Shown piece after piece: positions 7,053-13,533 of a stretch of DNA of 42,257 bases (position 1 is its first letter; each line of letters opens with the position of its first letter). Source of the stretch: a virus; the IMG/VR virus record IMGVR_UViG_3300048806_000005, positions 1-42,257 of that record; one strand, 5' to 3'. The notes below the pieces were generated by a model, which was not told the DNA's origin, ran no database searches, and worked only from the letters and a program-made list of their open reading frames with translations. A program made the position numbers and the translations under genes.

Positions 7053-7053
7053 G

Positions 7054-7770
7054 ATGACGGATACGCTACTCAACTTCCAAGATATCCTTTATGAGATCGT
7101 AGAGAAACGTGGCCAATTCCGCTCCAATGCGCGAGATAGTGAGAAGTTCCATATTTCTGATAGCGGTGGTTGCTATAGAGCCAGATACATGAAACGGCTT
7201 GGTATTCAGCCGACATTCCCAATACCGCCGGGTGCATTATGCAAGATGATGGCTGGTGACGCCGCCCACGATCAGCTACAGCGCATTTTGAAGAGCTATG
7301 ACAAGCTGTTAGCCGCCGAGACGACTGTTGGCACGGATGACGTGATAGGACACTTTGACGGCATTGTGCGGCATGACGAGGCGAAGTTCCTGTTGGACTT
7401 CAAGACCATTGAGAAATGGGGCATGACTCATATCCGCAAGGACGGCCCAAAGCGTGAGCATATGCTCCAGCTATTCACTTACTGGTACTTCTTGCGCAAA
7501 GACTATAAAGACTTAGATCAAGCCAGCCTTGTGTATGTCATGCGTGAGGATTACCAGATCAAGCAATTTGACTGGCTTTGGAGCGATGATGTAGCCGCCG
7601 AGATGAGCAGAGAGTGGTCACCATTGTTAGCTTACTGGGATCGCAAAGAATTGCCGCCTTGTACTTGCACCGAGCTTTACAATGGAACTGGCCCTAAGTA
7701 TTGCCGGTTCAAGACAGACGAGATTGGCAGCTCATGTTGCGATGAGCTACTCATAAATAAAAAGCTATAA
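7054..7770 (+). CDS. PD-(D/E)XK exonuclease, Cas4/RecB-like, with probable Fe-S cluster
   Basis: 238 aa from the ATG at 7054 (AAGGAT seven bases upstream); an ATG at 7036 inside the previous gene is possible. SDSGGCYRARYMKRLG carries the first Cys. HDQLQ, GHFDGIVRHDEAKFLLDFKT and KREHMLQLFTYWYFL give the His, Asp, D-x-K and Gln-containing motifs of the RecB nuclease family. The C-terminal Cys group CTCTELYNG...YC...SCC can complete a four-Cys iron-sulfur cluster. It would resect DNA ends, working with the RecA-like and SSB-like proteins in recombination. There is no CRISPR array here, so a Cas4 adaptation role is not implied. Confidence 0.85.
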   Translation: MTDTLLNFQDILYEIVEKRGQFRSNARDSEKFHISDSGGCYRARYMKRLGIQPTFPIPPGALCKMMAGDAAHDQLQRILKSYDKLLAAETTVGTDDVIGHFDGIVRHDEAKFLLDFKTIEKWGMTHIRKDGPKREHMLQLFTYWYFLRKDYKDLDQASLVYVMREDYQIKQFDWLWSDDVAAEMSREWSPLLAYWDRKELPPCTCTELYNGTGPKYCRFKTDEIGSSCCDELLINKKL

Positions 7771-7785
7771 GCGGGGAGAAATAAG

Positions 7786-8187
7786 GTGGATACAAGAGGA
7801 ACTATAGGAATAACCATCAGCGATCTTGATAATCCTGAGAAGACAGAGTTAATGGCCGATCTAGGGCTTGCTAAACATCTGCCATACATTCCCAGAGCGC
7901 AAAAAGCTGGTAGTAGCGTTATGAAGCAAAGTGAGTGGTATGACGATCTTAACCGCTACCTCTTGCAAACACATGATGCCAGAACCGCGCTAGGGGGGAT
8001 CATCTGTGCTGTAGACAGAACAAGTGAGTCGTACATGATAAATAAAAAGGCTCCCGAAGTTGCCCATATCAGTTTTCAGCTTTGCGGCATAGCAGCCTAC
8101 CTTTTGGAGTTCGCCCCAGAGATCACTAAACTAATCGATGATCTGAAAAAATACCAAGAAGCTAATCCGATGAAAGGGACAAGCTAA
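7786..8187 (+). CDS. Hypothetical protein in recombination block
   Basis: 133 aa from GTG with GGGGAG upstream. Mostly helical, with SSVMKQSEWYDDLNRYLLQT and a hydrophobic segment HISFQLCGIAAYLLEFAPEI. No family is recognised. It ends in TAATG, coupling it to the SSB-tail gene that follows and placing it between a nuclease and a probable ssDNA-binding protein. Confidence 0.65.
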   Translation: MDTRGTIGITISDLDNPEKTELMADLGLAKHLPYIPRAQKAGSSVMKQSEWYDDLNRYLLQTHDARTALGGIICAVDRTSESYMINKKAPEVAHISFQLCGIAAYLLEFAPEITKLIDDLKKYQEANPMKGTS

Positions 8188-8660
8188 TGTTAGTAACAGT
8201 GGTCAAGTCAGAGAGGAAGTGGGAGACGCAAGACGGCATGCGCCGTGGGTATGTGCTTACAGACAGCCAGAATAACGTCTGGGAAACGATGAGTGACAAA
8301 ATGGCCGCCAGCGTTGGCCAGACGTTCGATTGCGAGGTCTACCAGAATAAGTCAGGCAAGACCTATCTTAGACAAGTCCCCAAAAATGATGGTGGCAGTG
8401 GCGTTCAGCAGACAGTCGCATCGCAGATCTACGCTACATCAACTCCAGCTCCAGCTCCCCTGCATGGTAGTTTAGATGTCCAGAACCTATCCATACTCAT
8501 CTCGCGGCTAGAAGTGGCTGTGGCAGCCCTAGAACAGCTTACAGACTACAAGCGGGGCGTCATACCGCCAAATGTCACGGACAAGCAGTTGGACGCAGCC
8601 ATTGGTGTTCTTGGTGGTGAGGTAGAGCCGAAGATCGACCTGAGTGGGATCCCCTTTTAG
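8187..8660 (+). CDS. Possible single-stranded-DNA-binding protein (SSB-like tail)
   Basis: 157 aa. The first 70 residues are beta-rich (MLVTVVKSERKWETQDGMRR, QTFDCEVYQNKSGKTYLRQV), consistent with an OB-like fold. A Pro/Ala/Thr linker and a helical segment follow, and the last residues are EPKIDLSGIPF. Bacterial and phage SSBs end in an acidic stretch plus a similar hydrophobic IPF tip that recruits partners. The acidic run is weak here. Context with the RecB-like nuclease supports the call, but the fold is an inference. Confidence 0.5.
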   Translation: MLVTVVKSERKWETQDGMRRGYVLTDSQNNVWETMSDKMAASVGQTFDCEVYQNKSGKTYLRQVPKNDGGSGVQQTVASQIYATSTPAPAPLHGSLDVQNLSILISRLEVAVAALEQLTDYKRGVIPPNVTDKQLDAAIGVLGGEVEPKIDLSGIPF

Positions 8661-8685
8661 CAAACTAACAAGAAAGGAAAAGAAG

Positions 8686-9108
8686 ATGTGCTTAGAAATC
8701 GGTAATAAAGTCAGACTACTAGCTAAGAATCTATATATAAATAGCCCAAAAAGTTTGGAAGAAATAGGAGTAGTTATAGAGACGACCTGTGGTATTCCTG
8801 GTTGGGTCAGGATTAAGTTCCCTACGTGTTCAAACACATTCAAGATCAAAGACCTGCAAATTGTTTCGGCATCAGTAAAGCAAACTAATAAAGGAGGACT
8901 CATAATGAGCCTGGTAAAAAGCATCAAAGAATTAACCCTAAGCACTGACGACCGCCTGTTGCGTAAGTACGGCGTGGTCACGGAGACCGGCGATCTAACC
9001 GAGACTGGTGAAAGCCTCTTGATACTCAAGGCGCTGGAGACCTATAAAGACGCTATCGTGGCCGACCTTAAGGCTCTTGAGGCCGCTGAGAAAAAGGTCG
9101 CTAAATAG
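8686..9108 (+). CDS. Hypothetical protein with strong internal start (possibly two products)
   Basis: 140 aa from the ATG at 8686 (AAAGGAAAAG upstream). The first part (EIGNKVRLLAKNLYINSPKS to about residue 70) looks like a small beta-barrel. Inside the gene, AGGAGG followed by ATG at 8905 is in the same frame and would give a 67-residue helical product starting MSLVKSIKELTL. A one-base change would let the first part end in TAATAA just before that ribosome site. It may be two fused genes or a gene with an internal start. No family is recognised. Confidence 0.6.
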   Translation: MCLEIGNKVRLLAKNLYINSPKSLEEIGVVIETTCGIPGWVRIKFPTCSNTFKIKDLQIVSASVKQTNKGGLIMSLVKSIKELTLSTDDRLLRKYGVVTETGDLTETGESLLILKALETYKDAIVADLKALEAAEKKVAK

Positions 9109-9326
9109 CCTATACTTAGTGTTGGCGTGGGACGAGCTTGAAAACTTGTGGGTTAGAGTGGGCGGCCTGTCCTTGGCTGGTTACCCCTAAATACCCGTTC
9201 ATCTGTCATGTCTCCTCACGGCAGACCGCACTCGCGGTTGAGTGTCCACCACGAAATGAACCCCACGCCTAGTGGAAACCACGCCTAGTGGAAACCACGC
9301 CTAGTAATTAAATAGAGGAAAAGACA
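9109..9326 (+). other. Intergenic region with tandem repeats
   Basis: 218 bases without a supported gene or tRNA. Apart from the CCACGCC repeat at 9263-9305, no promoter or terminator is clear. Confidence 0.5.
9263..9305 (+). repeat. Tandem 16-bp repeat with CCAC/GTGG arms
   Basis: CCACGCCTAGTGGAAA occurs twice and then a third time truncated after CTAGT (9263-9278, 9279-9294, 9295-9305). Each full unit has CCAC and GTGG arms five bases apart, so it could form a small hairpin or be a protein-binding half-site array. It ends 22 bp before the gene at 9327. Confidence 0.7.
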
Positions 9327-9581
9327 ATGAATATTATAGCTAAAGAAATCTTAAGCGCCTGTTGTGGCGGTGTTCTTACATCAACGGGATTCTGCCCCGA
9401 ATGTAAAGAACCAAGTGGCCCAGAGCCACCTGTAAAAGAGCTTATTGAAGATAAGTTAGAAGAACTAGGCGAGTTCTTGTCGTTACAGACGGAGACACTA
9501 GAGGGTCTACGGTCGCACCTAGATGATTACATGGCTGAAACAGATGAGACCATTAAACAGCTGGAGAGTGAACGTGGGTAA
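9327..9581 (+). CDS. Small zinc-ribbon plus coiled-coil protein
   Basis: 84 aa with AGAGGA upstream. SACCGG...GFCPECKE (about residues 10-27) forms a CC...CxxC zinc-binding pattern. The rest is an acidic amphipathic helix (KELIEDKLEELGEFLSLQTE). The last 8 bases overlap the next gene. Function unknown. Confidence 0.65.
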   Translation: MNIIAKEILSACCGGVLTSTGFCPECKEPSGPEPPVKELIEDKLEELGEFLSLQTETLEGLRSHLDDYMAETDETIKQLESERG

Positions 9582-9684
9582 CGATAATCCTGCTTTTATA
9601 TTCCTTCTGAGCATGTTCGGAGTCGTAGCCGCTTTCTTACTATGCATGATGTGGTTGCTTCTCCAGAAGCCTAGATGTGGATAA
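9574..9684 (+). CDS. 36-residue membrane peptide
   Basis: GTG start, overlapping the end of the preceding gene; GAGAG lies just upstream. It has a polar N-terminus (MGNDNP) and one membrane helix (FIFLLSMFGVVAAFLLCMMW), ending in QKPRCG. Its TAA overlaps the GTG of the next gene. Such coupling on both sides supports a real gene. Function unknown. Confidence 0.55.
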   Translation: MGNDNPAFIFLLSMFGVVAAFLLCMMWLLLQKPRCG

Positions 9685-9856
9685 AGTTAAAATCACCAAA
9701 TTCTCCCGCCACCAGCGCTACTACCGCAAGCAAAAGGCCCGAAAAGAGGGTGTGGTAATTAAGCGAGTCGATACCCTGACCCCCGTGGGTGAGATAGATA
9801 CCGGGATGAATTATGTGGGGATGGTTCACAGCCTAGATGAAGCAGTTAGTAAATAA
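9677..9856 (+). CDS. Small basic protein
   Basis: 59 aa from a GTG overlapping the previous stop. Basic N-terminal half (KITKFSRHQRYYRKQKARK) and an acidic C-terminal end. No family is recognised. Coupled to the membrane peptide before it. Confidence 0.5.
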   Translation: MDKVKITKFSRHQRYYRKQKARKEGVVIKRVDTLTPVGEIDTGMNYVGMVHSLDEAVSK

Positions 9857-9873
9857 ATTAGGAGACAAGAAAA

Positions 9874-10428
9874 ATGGCTAAAGTAACAATTCAAATTAAA
9901 TCTTACTTAGGCGACGTATTGTTTGAGGCAGAAAAGGAAGATTACACCCTGCGGCAGGCAGTGCTTGACGCTATTGCCGAGGGCAAGAGTTTGAGCCGCA
10001 CCGACCTGCGCGACGCCGACCTGAGCCGCGCCAACCTGAGGGGCACCGACCTGCGCGACGCCGACCTGAGCCGCGCCAACCTGAGGGGCGCCGACCTGAG
10101 CGGTGCCGACCTGAGCCGCGCCAACCTGAGGGGCGCCGACCTGAGTCGCGCCAAGCTGAGGGGCGCCGACCTGAGCCGCGCCAACCTGAGCGGCGCCGAC
10201 CTGAGCGGTGCCGACCTGAGCGGTGCCGACCTGAGCCGCGCCGACCTGAGCGACGCCAACCTGAGCCGCGCCAACCTGAGCGGCGCCGACCTGAGCCGCG
10301 CCGACTTTTATCAGGTGAGGTTCTACGGTAGAGGTGGGAGTACCAAGATAAACAAGAACCAGTTAAATGACTTCTTGGCAGCGCTGGGGGTGGTAGTAGT
10401 CGAAGACGCTAATAAAGGGGTGAAATAA
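9874..10428 (+). CDS. Pentapeptide-repeat protein
   Basis: 184 aa with AGGAG before ATG. After a 40-residue N-terminal segment come roughly 20 consecutive A(D/N)LSR/A(D/N)LSG/A(D/N)LRG repeats (about residues 40-146), then a 38-residue C-terminal cap. Such repeats fold as a right-handed beta-helix. Some members (Qnr, MfpA) mimic DNA and protect or inhibit gyrase; whether this one does cannot be told. The repeats are nearly identical at DNA level, so copy number is likely to vary. It overlaps the next ATG by one base. Confidence 0.85.
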   Translation: MAKVTIQIKSYLGDVLFEAEKEDYTLRQAVLDAIAEGKSLSRTDLRDADLSRANLRGTDLRDADLSRANLRGADLSGADLSRANLRGADLSRAKLRGADLSRANLSGADLSGADLSGADLSRADLSDANLSRANLSGADLSRADFYQVRFYGRGGSTKINKNQLNDFLAALGVVVVEDANKGVK

Positions 10429-10856
10429 TGAACTACACTAAAAACGGACGCTACCTACTAACACTCAGGGGCGTACAGTTCGTCGCTACTTATAATGGCA
10501 TGCTTTTCATATCCGACATTGACGGCACTAAATGTAATATCAATAACCCCGACATTACTTCCGCCACACCCCTAACTGGTATCCGAGCCGCACGGGTTGG
10601 GGATATTATCGTCGATACAGACGGGGACAAAGCCAAGATTCTAGAAATTGGCAACTCCCACACGGCTTTCCTACGCTCAGTATGGGACGCGTATGACGCG
10701 GCGGGTGATTGGCTCACATTCAAAGAAGCCGAGGAAGAGGGCTGGAAACTACAGACTGACGAAACGGTAGAAACGGTAGAAACGGTCGAGTTCGAGGGCA
10801 AGAAATACGACAAGGCTAAGGTAGCCGAGCGGCTGGCAGAGCTGGAGGAATTGTAA
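10428..10856 (+). CDS. Hypothetical protein
   Basis: 142 aa, start overlapping the preceding TAA. The N-terminal two thirds are beta-rich (GRYLLTLRGVQFVATYNGML, RVGDIIVDTDGDKAKILEIG). The C-terminus has a short ETVETVETVE repeat followed by a Lys/Glu helix (KVAERLAELEEL). No family is recognised. Confidence 0.65.
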   Translation: MNYTKNGRYLLTLRGVQFVATYNGMLFISDIDGTKCNINNPDITSATPLTGIRAARVGDIIVDTDGDKAKILEIGNSHTAFLRSVWDAYDAAGDWLTFKEAEEEGWKLQTDETVETVETVEFEGKKYDKAKVAERLAELEEL

Positions 10857-10857
10857 T

Positions 10858-11409
10858 ATGACAGGCTGTTATCCAGAACCAGGCGCTGACGAATATGAAG
10901 CCGCCCTAAATGCCGAGGGTGAAGCTATGGCGGCTATCGACGCTGAGCTAGCGGCGGAGAACCAAGATATAGCATCGAGCTTCACTTGTGCCTGTGGTAA
11001 GCACCAACCTAAACCACTTACCGAGGAAGAACACATTGAAATGATGGAGATAGTTAAACACCAAGATATAGATATTACCGTGGAGCAACGAGATAAACGC
11101 AAGACATTAGAGAAGATACTGCATATTACCGTGGAGCAACGAGATAAACGCAAGACAGTCGCTACATTACTGAGAGGCTTCTGGTTAAAGCAAGAAACGT
11201 TGTTGCGCTTTACTGAACCCCAGATTAAGGAGTGTATTGGCGAGTCTGTGGACACTATCCTCGCTTGGCACAACTCCCAACTCCTCGATGAACTAGAACG
11301 AATCGGTGAAGCATATAAGTCGGAGCCAGAACAAAGTAAAGCCAGAGAAGCCCTGTCTATGTCTTTGTGGAACCGTATTAGAGAACTCAAGGAGGTCAAT
11401 AATGGATAA
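10858..11409 (+). CDS. Hypothetical protein with duplicated ITVEQRDKRKT segment
   Basis: 183 aa. The first third is acidic and has a CACG motif (residues about 41-44). Residues about 72-101 contain ITVEQRDKRKT twice, 17 residues apart, from a 35-bp exact DNA repeat. The rest is helical. The same ITVEQ core recurs in the two microgenes downstream. The last codons overlap the ATG at 11402. Function unknown. Confidence 0.6.
   Translation: MTGCYPEPGADEYEAALNAEGEAMAAIDAELAAENQDIASSFTCACGKHQPKPLTEEEHIEMMEIVKHQDIDITVEQRDKRKTLEKILHITVEQRDKRKTVATLLRGFWLKQETLLRFTEPQIKECIGESVDTILAWHNSQLLDELERIGEAYKSEPEQSKAREALSMSLWNRIRELKEVNNG
11072..11157 (+). repeat. Two exact 35-bp copies in frame (unit 51 bp)
   Basis: Bases 11072-11106 and 11123-11157 are identical. 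The 51-bp offset is 17 codons, so the duplication keeps the frame. Its core, ATATTACCGTGGAGCAA, recurs at about 11422 and 11782. Confidence 0.85.
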
Positions 11410-11466
11410 ACCAAACGCAGATATTACCGTGGAGCAAACTGATGAACTAATTGAGAAATATAACTT
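11391..11466 (+). repeat. 76-bp direct repeat, copy 1
   Basis: Identical to 11751-11826. It includes the GGAGGTCAATAATG start signal and the first 21 codons of a microgene. The sequence diverges immediately after AACTT. Confidence 0.9.
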
Positions 11467-11488
11467 GAAGGAGGTCAATAATGACTGA
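11402..11488 (+). CDS. ITVEQ microprotein, copy 1 (28 aa)
   Basis: ATG preceded by GGAGGTCAATA. It starts MDKPNADITVEQTDELIEKY, an acidic amphipathic helix, and ends NLKEVNND. It overlaps both the preceding gene and the next ATG at 11481. A 76-bp exact copy of its start region occurs 360 bp downstream. The conserved ribosome site and repeated start support translation. Function unknown. Confidence 0.5.
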   Translation: MDKPNADITVEQTDELIEKYNLKEVNND

Positions 11489-11714
11489 TACGCCAACCGA
11501 CACTCATTTCGCCTGCGACGCGAGATTGCGCGCCAACGGTAGCAGGGCTGAGTGCTGCGACTGTGTTCCGCACGATTGCGATGAAGTAGAACGGCTTATA
11601 AATGAGGCGAGGATAAACGAGGTCGGAAGAATGAATATGGGCGATGTAGAATATCCGAGAAAACGCCTCGATGAACTTCGAACGGCTCGTACAAATAAGA
11701 TGGACGTTATTTAG
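11481..11714 (+). CDS. Small Cys-rich protein
   Basis: 77 aa, with the same GGAGGTCAATA signal before ATG. Residues about 11-35 contain C...CCDC...C, a possible metal site. The rest is charged and helical (DEVERLINEARINEVGRMNM). It lies between the two 76-bp repeats, so it could be gained or lost by recombination. Function unknown. Confidence 0.55.
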   Translation: MTDTPTDTHFACDARLRANGSRAECCDCVPHDCDEVERLINEARINEVGRMNMGDVEYPRKRLDELRTARTNKMDVI

Positions 11715-11750
11715 TGCCGTTTCGACCGTAAAAGTGGTCTTAAGTATTTG

Positions 11751-11826
11751 GGAGGTCAATAATGGATAAACCAAACGCAGATATTACCGTGGAGCAAACT
11801 GATGAACTAATTGAGAAATATAACTT
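11751..11826 (+). repeat. 76-bp direct repeat, copy 2
   Basis: Exact second copy of 11391-11466. The 360-bp segment between the two copies carries the Cys-rich gene at 11481. Confidence 0.9.
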
Positions 11827-11830
11827 TTAG
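11762..11830 (+). CDS. ITVEQ microprotein, copy 2 (22 aa)
   Basis: Same ribosome site and first 21 codons as the gene at 11402, then Phe and TAG instead of LKEVNND. Either a truncated paralogue or a leader formed by duplication. Confidence 0.4.
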   Translation: MDKPNADITVEQTDELIEKYNF

Positions 11831-11840
11831 GATGTCAATA

Positions 11841-11921
11841 ATGGATGAGCTAGTTGCGGCGGTGAACAGTTTAAGACTAGAAAGGTCATCGGCTAAAGAA
11901 AAGGAAACAGGGGATAAATAG
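11841..11921 (+). CDS. 26-residue charged microprotein
   Basis: ATG preceded by GGATGTCAATA, the fourth near-copy of the local start signal. It encodes MDELVAAVNSLRLERSSAKE and a short Lys-rich end. It is the last member of the microgene row. No function can be assigned. Confidence 0.35.
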   Translation: MDELVAAVNSLRLERSSAKEKETGDK

Positions 11922-11925
11922 TCGG

Positions 11926-11934
11926 TGGTATAAT
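11926..11934 (+). promoter_or_regulatory. Extended -10 promoter
   Basis: TGGTATAAT is a perfect extended -10 box. No -35 is evident, as is common for this type. Transcription would start near 11941, at the base of the hairpin 11945-12009, and read into the CHAP gene at 12041. Confidence 0.6.
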
Positions 11935-11944
11935 GGCAACCACA

Positions 11945-12009
11945 GGGGCGGTCGGGCGCAAGCCTAACGCACTGCCGAGGTTCCACTCCCTTACGCAGGA
12001 AGCCGCCCC
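11945..12009 (+). ncRNA. Structured leader RNA before the CHAP gene
   Basis: GGGGCGG (11945-11951) pairs perfectly with CCGCCCC (12003-12009). Inside, GGGC-GCAA-GCCT and CTGC...GCAG can form further helices, giving a compact multi-helix fold 65 nt long. It sits directly after an extended -10 box and 31 nt before the CHAP ATG. The 7-bp closing stem recalls a tRNA, but D- and T-arms are not convincing. A leader controlling the downstream gene or a small RNA are both possible. Confidence 0.45.
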
Positions 12010-12040
12010 AGTACATATATCTAAGCGATTGTGAGGCTAT

Positions 12041-12568
12041 ATGAAGATACTAATTAGAATTATGCTGGCGCTGGCTCTGGTCACGCCAAGCCCAATACTC
12101 GCAAACAAAGCCCCTGAAAAGAGGCTTATTTCATTTGAGGCAACGTATCAAGCTGTACAAAAACCGCTGGTTTTCAACACCCCTGAGCCTATAGTAGAAC
12201 CTGCTCCCATAGCCACGCCCATAGCGCCAGAGCCACTATATCAAGCTCCACTCCACGTTGCTGTGGCTCAGGTGGCTGTGGGCGGATACGAGCCAGGTTC
12301 TTGCGTTGATTATGTGTCCAAGCGGCGTCCAGACCTACCGCACCTTGGGAACGCGTCAGAATGGCTGTACAACGCTCAGGCACTAGGTCTAGCCACTGGC
12401 CAAGAGCCAAGAGCGGGAGCTGTAGGCGTGGAGGCGGGACACGTAGTCTACGTTGAGTCTGTAAACGAGGACGGGACTATAAACTTATCCGAGATGAATT
12501 GGAATTACGTGCCATTTGTAGTCCACTATCGCACTACCTCAGCTAATGAGTTCATCTACGTCTATTAA
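12041..12568 (+). CDS. Secreted CHAP-domain peptidoglycan hydrolase
   Basis: 175 aa. The N-terminus MKILIRIMLALALVTPSPIL is a signal peptide. A Pro-rich linker follows (about residues 45-75), then a CHAP domain: the catalytic Cys in GSCVDYVSKRRPDLPH, His in AGHVVYVESV, and a third polar residue in SEMNWNY. CHAP enzymes cut peptide bonds of the wall. It is on the plus strand with its own promoter, apart from the lysis cassette, so it may act during infection or lysogeny (wall remodelling, exclusion) and not at final lysis. An alternative is a second, signal-exported endolysin. Confidence 0.85.
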   Translation: MKILIRIMLALALVTPSPILANKAPEKRLISFEATYQAVQKPLVFNTPEPIVEPAPIATPIAPEPLYQAPLHVAVAQVAVGGYEPGSCVDYVSKRRPDLPHLGNASEWLYNAQALGLATGQEPRAGAVGVEAGHVVYVESVNEDGTINLSEMNWNYVPFVVHYRTTSANEFIYVY

Positions 12569-12832
12569 AACGAAAAACCCCCGAAGGGGCTTACTCGTCA
12601 TTCATAGCGAATACTTACATTGTTTTCAGCTATCGTATACGAGGCAAACCGCGGCAATTAACCGCTAAATAAGGTCATTACTCCGTACCTCAACAGGAGT
12701 GATGACGAAAAAAACAGCCGCGGCAAAACTGACGTAGAGCTAGTAACTTTTGACACTGGCGCGTCCGGCTTCGCCGCCACGCCGCCTCCGGAGAAGTGAA
12801 GGAACTGGGTGTGCTAAATATATAATCGCGAT
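12569..12832. other. Convergent intergenic region with hairpins
   Basis: 264 bases between converging genes, no gene seen. Besides the terminator at 12578-12590 it contains a strong 11-bp inverted repeat, GTCATTACTCC...GGAGTGATGAC (about 12674-12706), and a GC-rich nested hairpin with GGC-TTC-GCC at about 12767-12776. These probably stop transcription from both sides. Confidence 0.5.
12578..12590 (-). terminator. Rho-independent terminator for the lysis cassette
   Basis: Read on the minus strand: GCCCC-TTC-GGGG followed by GTTTTTCGTTTT. It would stop leftward transcripts from 12833-14384 before they enter the CHAP gene. It may also slow rightward transcripts. Confidence 0.7.
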
Positions 12833-13273
12833 TTATTTTACAACAGCCTTCGTCTTTATCCAGGAGCGACCTGCCGAGTAGGTTACTATAGCCGAGAACA
12901 AGCCCACTACGCTAGTGTCGTCCAGGTTAAGTCCAAAGTGCTTGTTCACGAAAACCACAATGGCTCCTAAAAGCACTAGCCAGAACTCGCTACTATGCAA
13001 TCCTTGCCTGTCGCTAAGATTACTAAGGGTAACCATTTTCTTATTCAAGTCCACTATCTCAGCATTGGCGGCAGTAAGAAGGCCCTGAATCTCTAGGTTA
13101 GCATCATCAAGGGCTTTATTTTGGCTAGACAAAGCCGTTATCTGCGCCTGAGCCGCCGTAAGTGCTTGCTGAGTTGATACGATCTGGCTGATATTGATAC
13201 CGTCTAATTTCTGACGCAAGCTTTCTACTGTTTCTACTGGTGGAACCGTTACACTTACTGGTTGACCTGCCAC
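12833..13273 (-). CDS. Holin-like membrane protein with coiled coil
   Basis: 146 aa. Residues about 15-90 are heptad-rich and Ala/Gln-rich (STQQALTAAQAQITALSSQN). Two membrane segments follow: EFWLVLLGAIVVFVNKHFGL and VVGLFSAIVTYSAG, with a basic tail (RSWIKTKAVVK). The C-terminal half resembles small phage holins. Its place as last gene after the endolysin supports a role in membrane permeabilisation. The long coiled-coil domain is unusual for a holin and may help oligomerisation. Confidence 0.65.
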   Translation of the reverse strand: MAGQPVSVTVPPVETVESLRQKLDGINISQIVSTQQALTAAQAQITALSSQNKALDDANLEIQGLLTAANAEIVDLNKKMVTLSNLSDRQGLHSSEFWLVLLGAIVVFVNKHFGLNLDDTSVVGLFSAIVTYSAGRSWIKTKAVVK

Positions 13274-13308
13274 TGGTGACCTCCTATATCTTTAAGCATT
13301 AGCTACTG

Positions 13309-13533
13309 TTAGTTGGACTTAAACATATGCCTAACCAGAATCACTAGCGCTATTCCAAACACCAAGATGATTACATAAGGCAGCACCAAAACAGGAGAAA
13401 TACCTGTGTTGGGAGCTTCGGCCGAACCACGAAGCACGCTACCGTAGCTAGTGGTCGTGGCTGCCGCTGTGCTAGCCCAAACAAATGCGGCTAACGCTAC
13501 GGCGGTTACCCCCGCTATTTTTATTATATTCAC
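13309..13533 (-). CDS. Small exported membrane protein in lysis cassette
   Basis: 74 aa from a GTG overlapping the endolysin stop. The N-terminus (MNIIKIAGVTAVALAAFVWA) is a signal peptide ending STAAA. A short exposed loop leads to EAPNTGIS, a membrane helix (VLVLPYVIILVFGIALVILV) and RHMFKSN. This layout (near-LPxTG motif, hydrophobic segment, basic tail) resembles a sortase sorting signal, but the first residue is Ala and not Leu. A second holin or antiholin is the simpler reading. Confidence 0.6.
   Translation of the reverse strand: MNIIKIAGVTAVALAAFVWASTAAATTTSYGSVLRGSAEAPNTGISPVLVLPYVIILVFGIALVILVRHMFKSN

Noticed and set aside
7054-7770. CRISPR-associated Cas4
   Set aside because: The fold pattern fits, but no CRISPR array or other cas gene is present, so a general phage RecB-like exonuclease is the better call.
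9942-10274. Long minus-strand frame rich in Leu, Arg and Ala
   Set aside because: It is the mirror of the pentapeptide repeats, with no ribosome site or domain.
10869-11414. 181-codon minus-strand frame opposite the ITVEQ gene
   Set aside because: It is antisense to a coupled plus-strand gene, with low-complexity Ser-rich content and no ribosome site.
11921-12009. Possible tRNA gene
   Set aside because: TATAATGGCAAC and GAGGTTCCACTCCC resemble D-loop and T-loop sequences, but the T-loop lacks the purine at position 57, the T-stem does not pair, and the only good 7-bp closing stem gives a 65-nt element without an anticodon arm.
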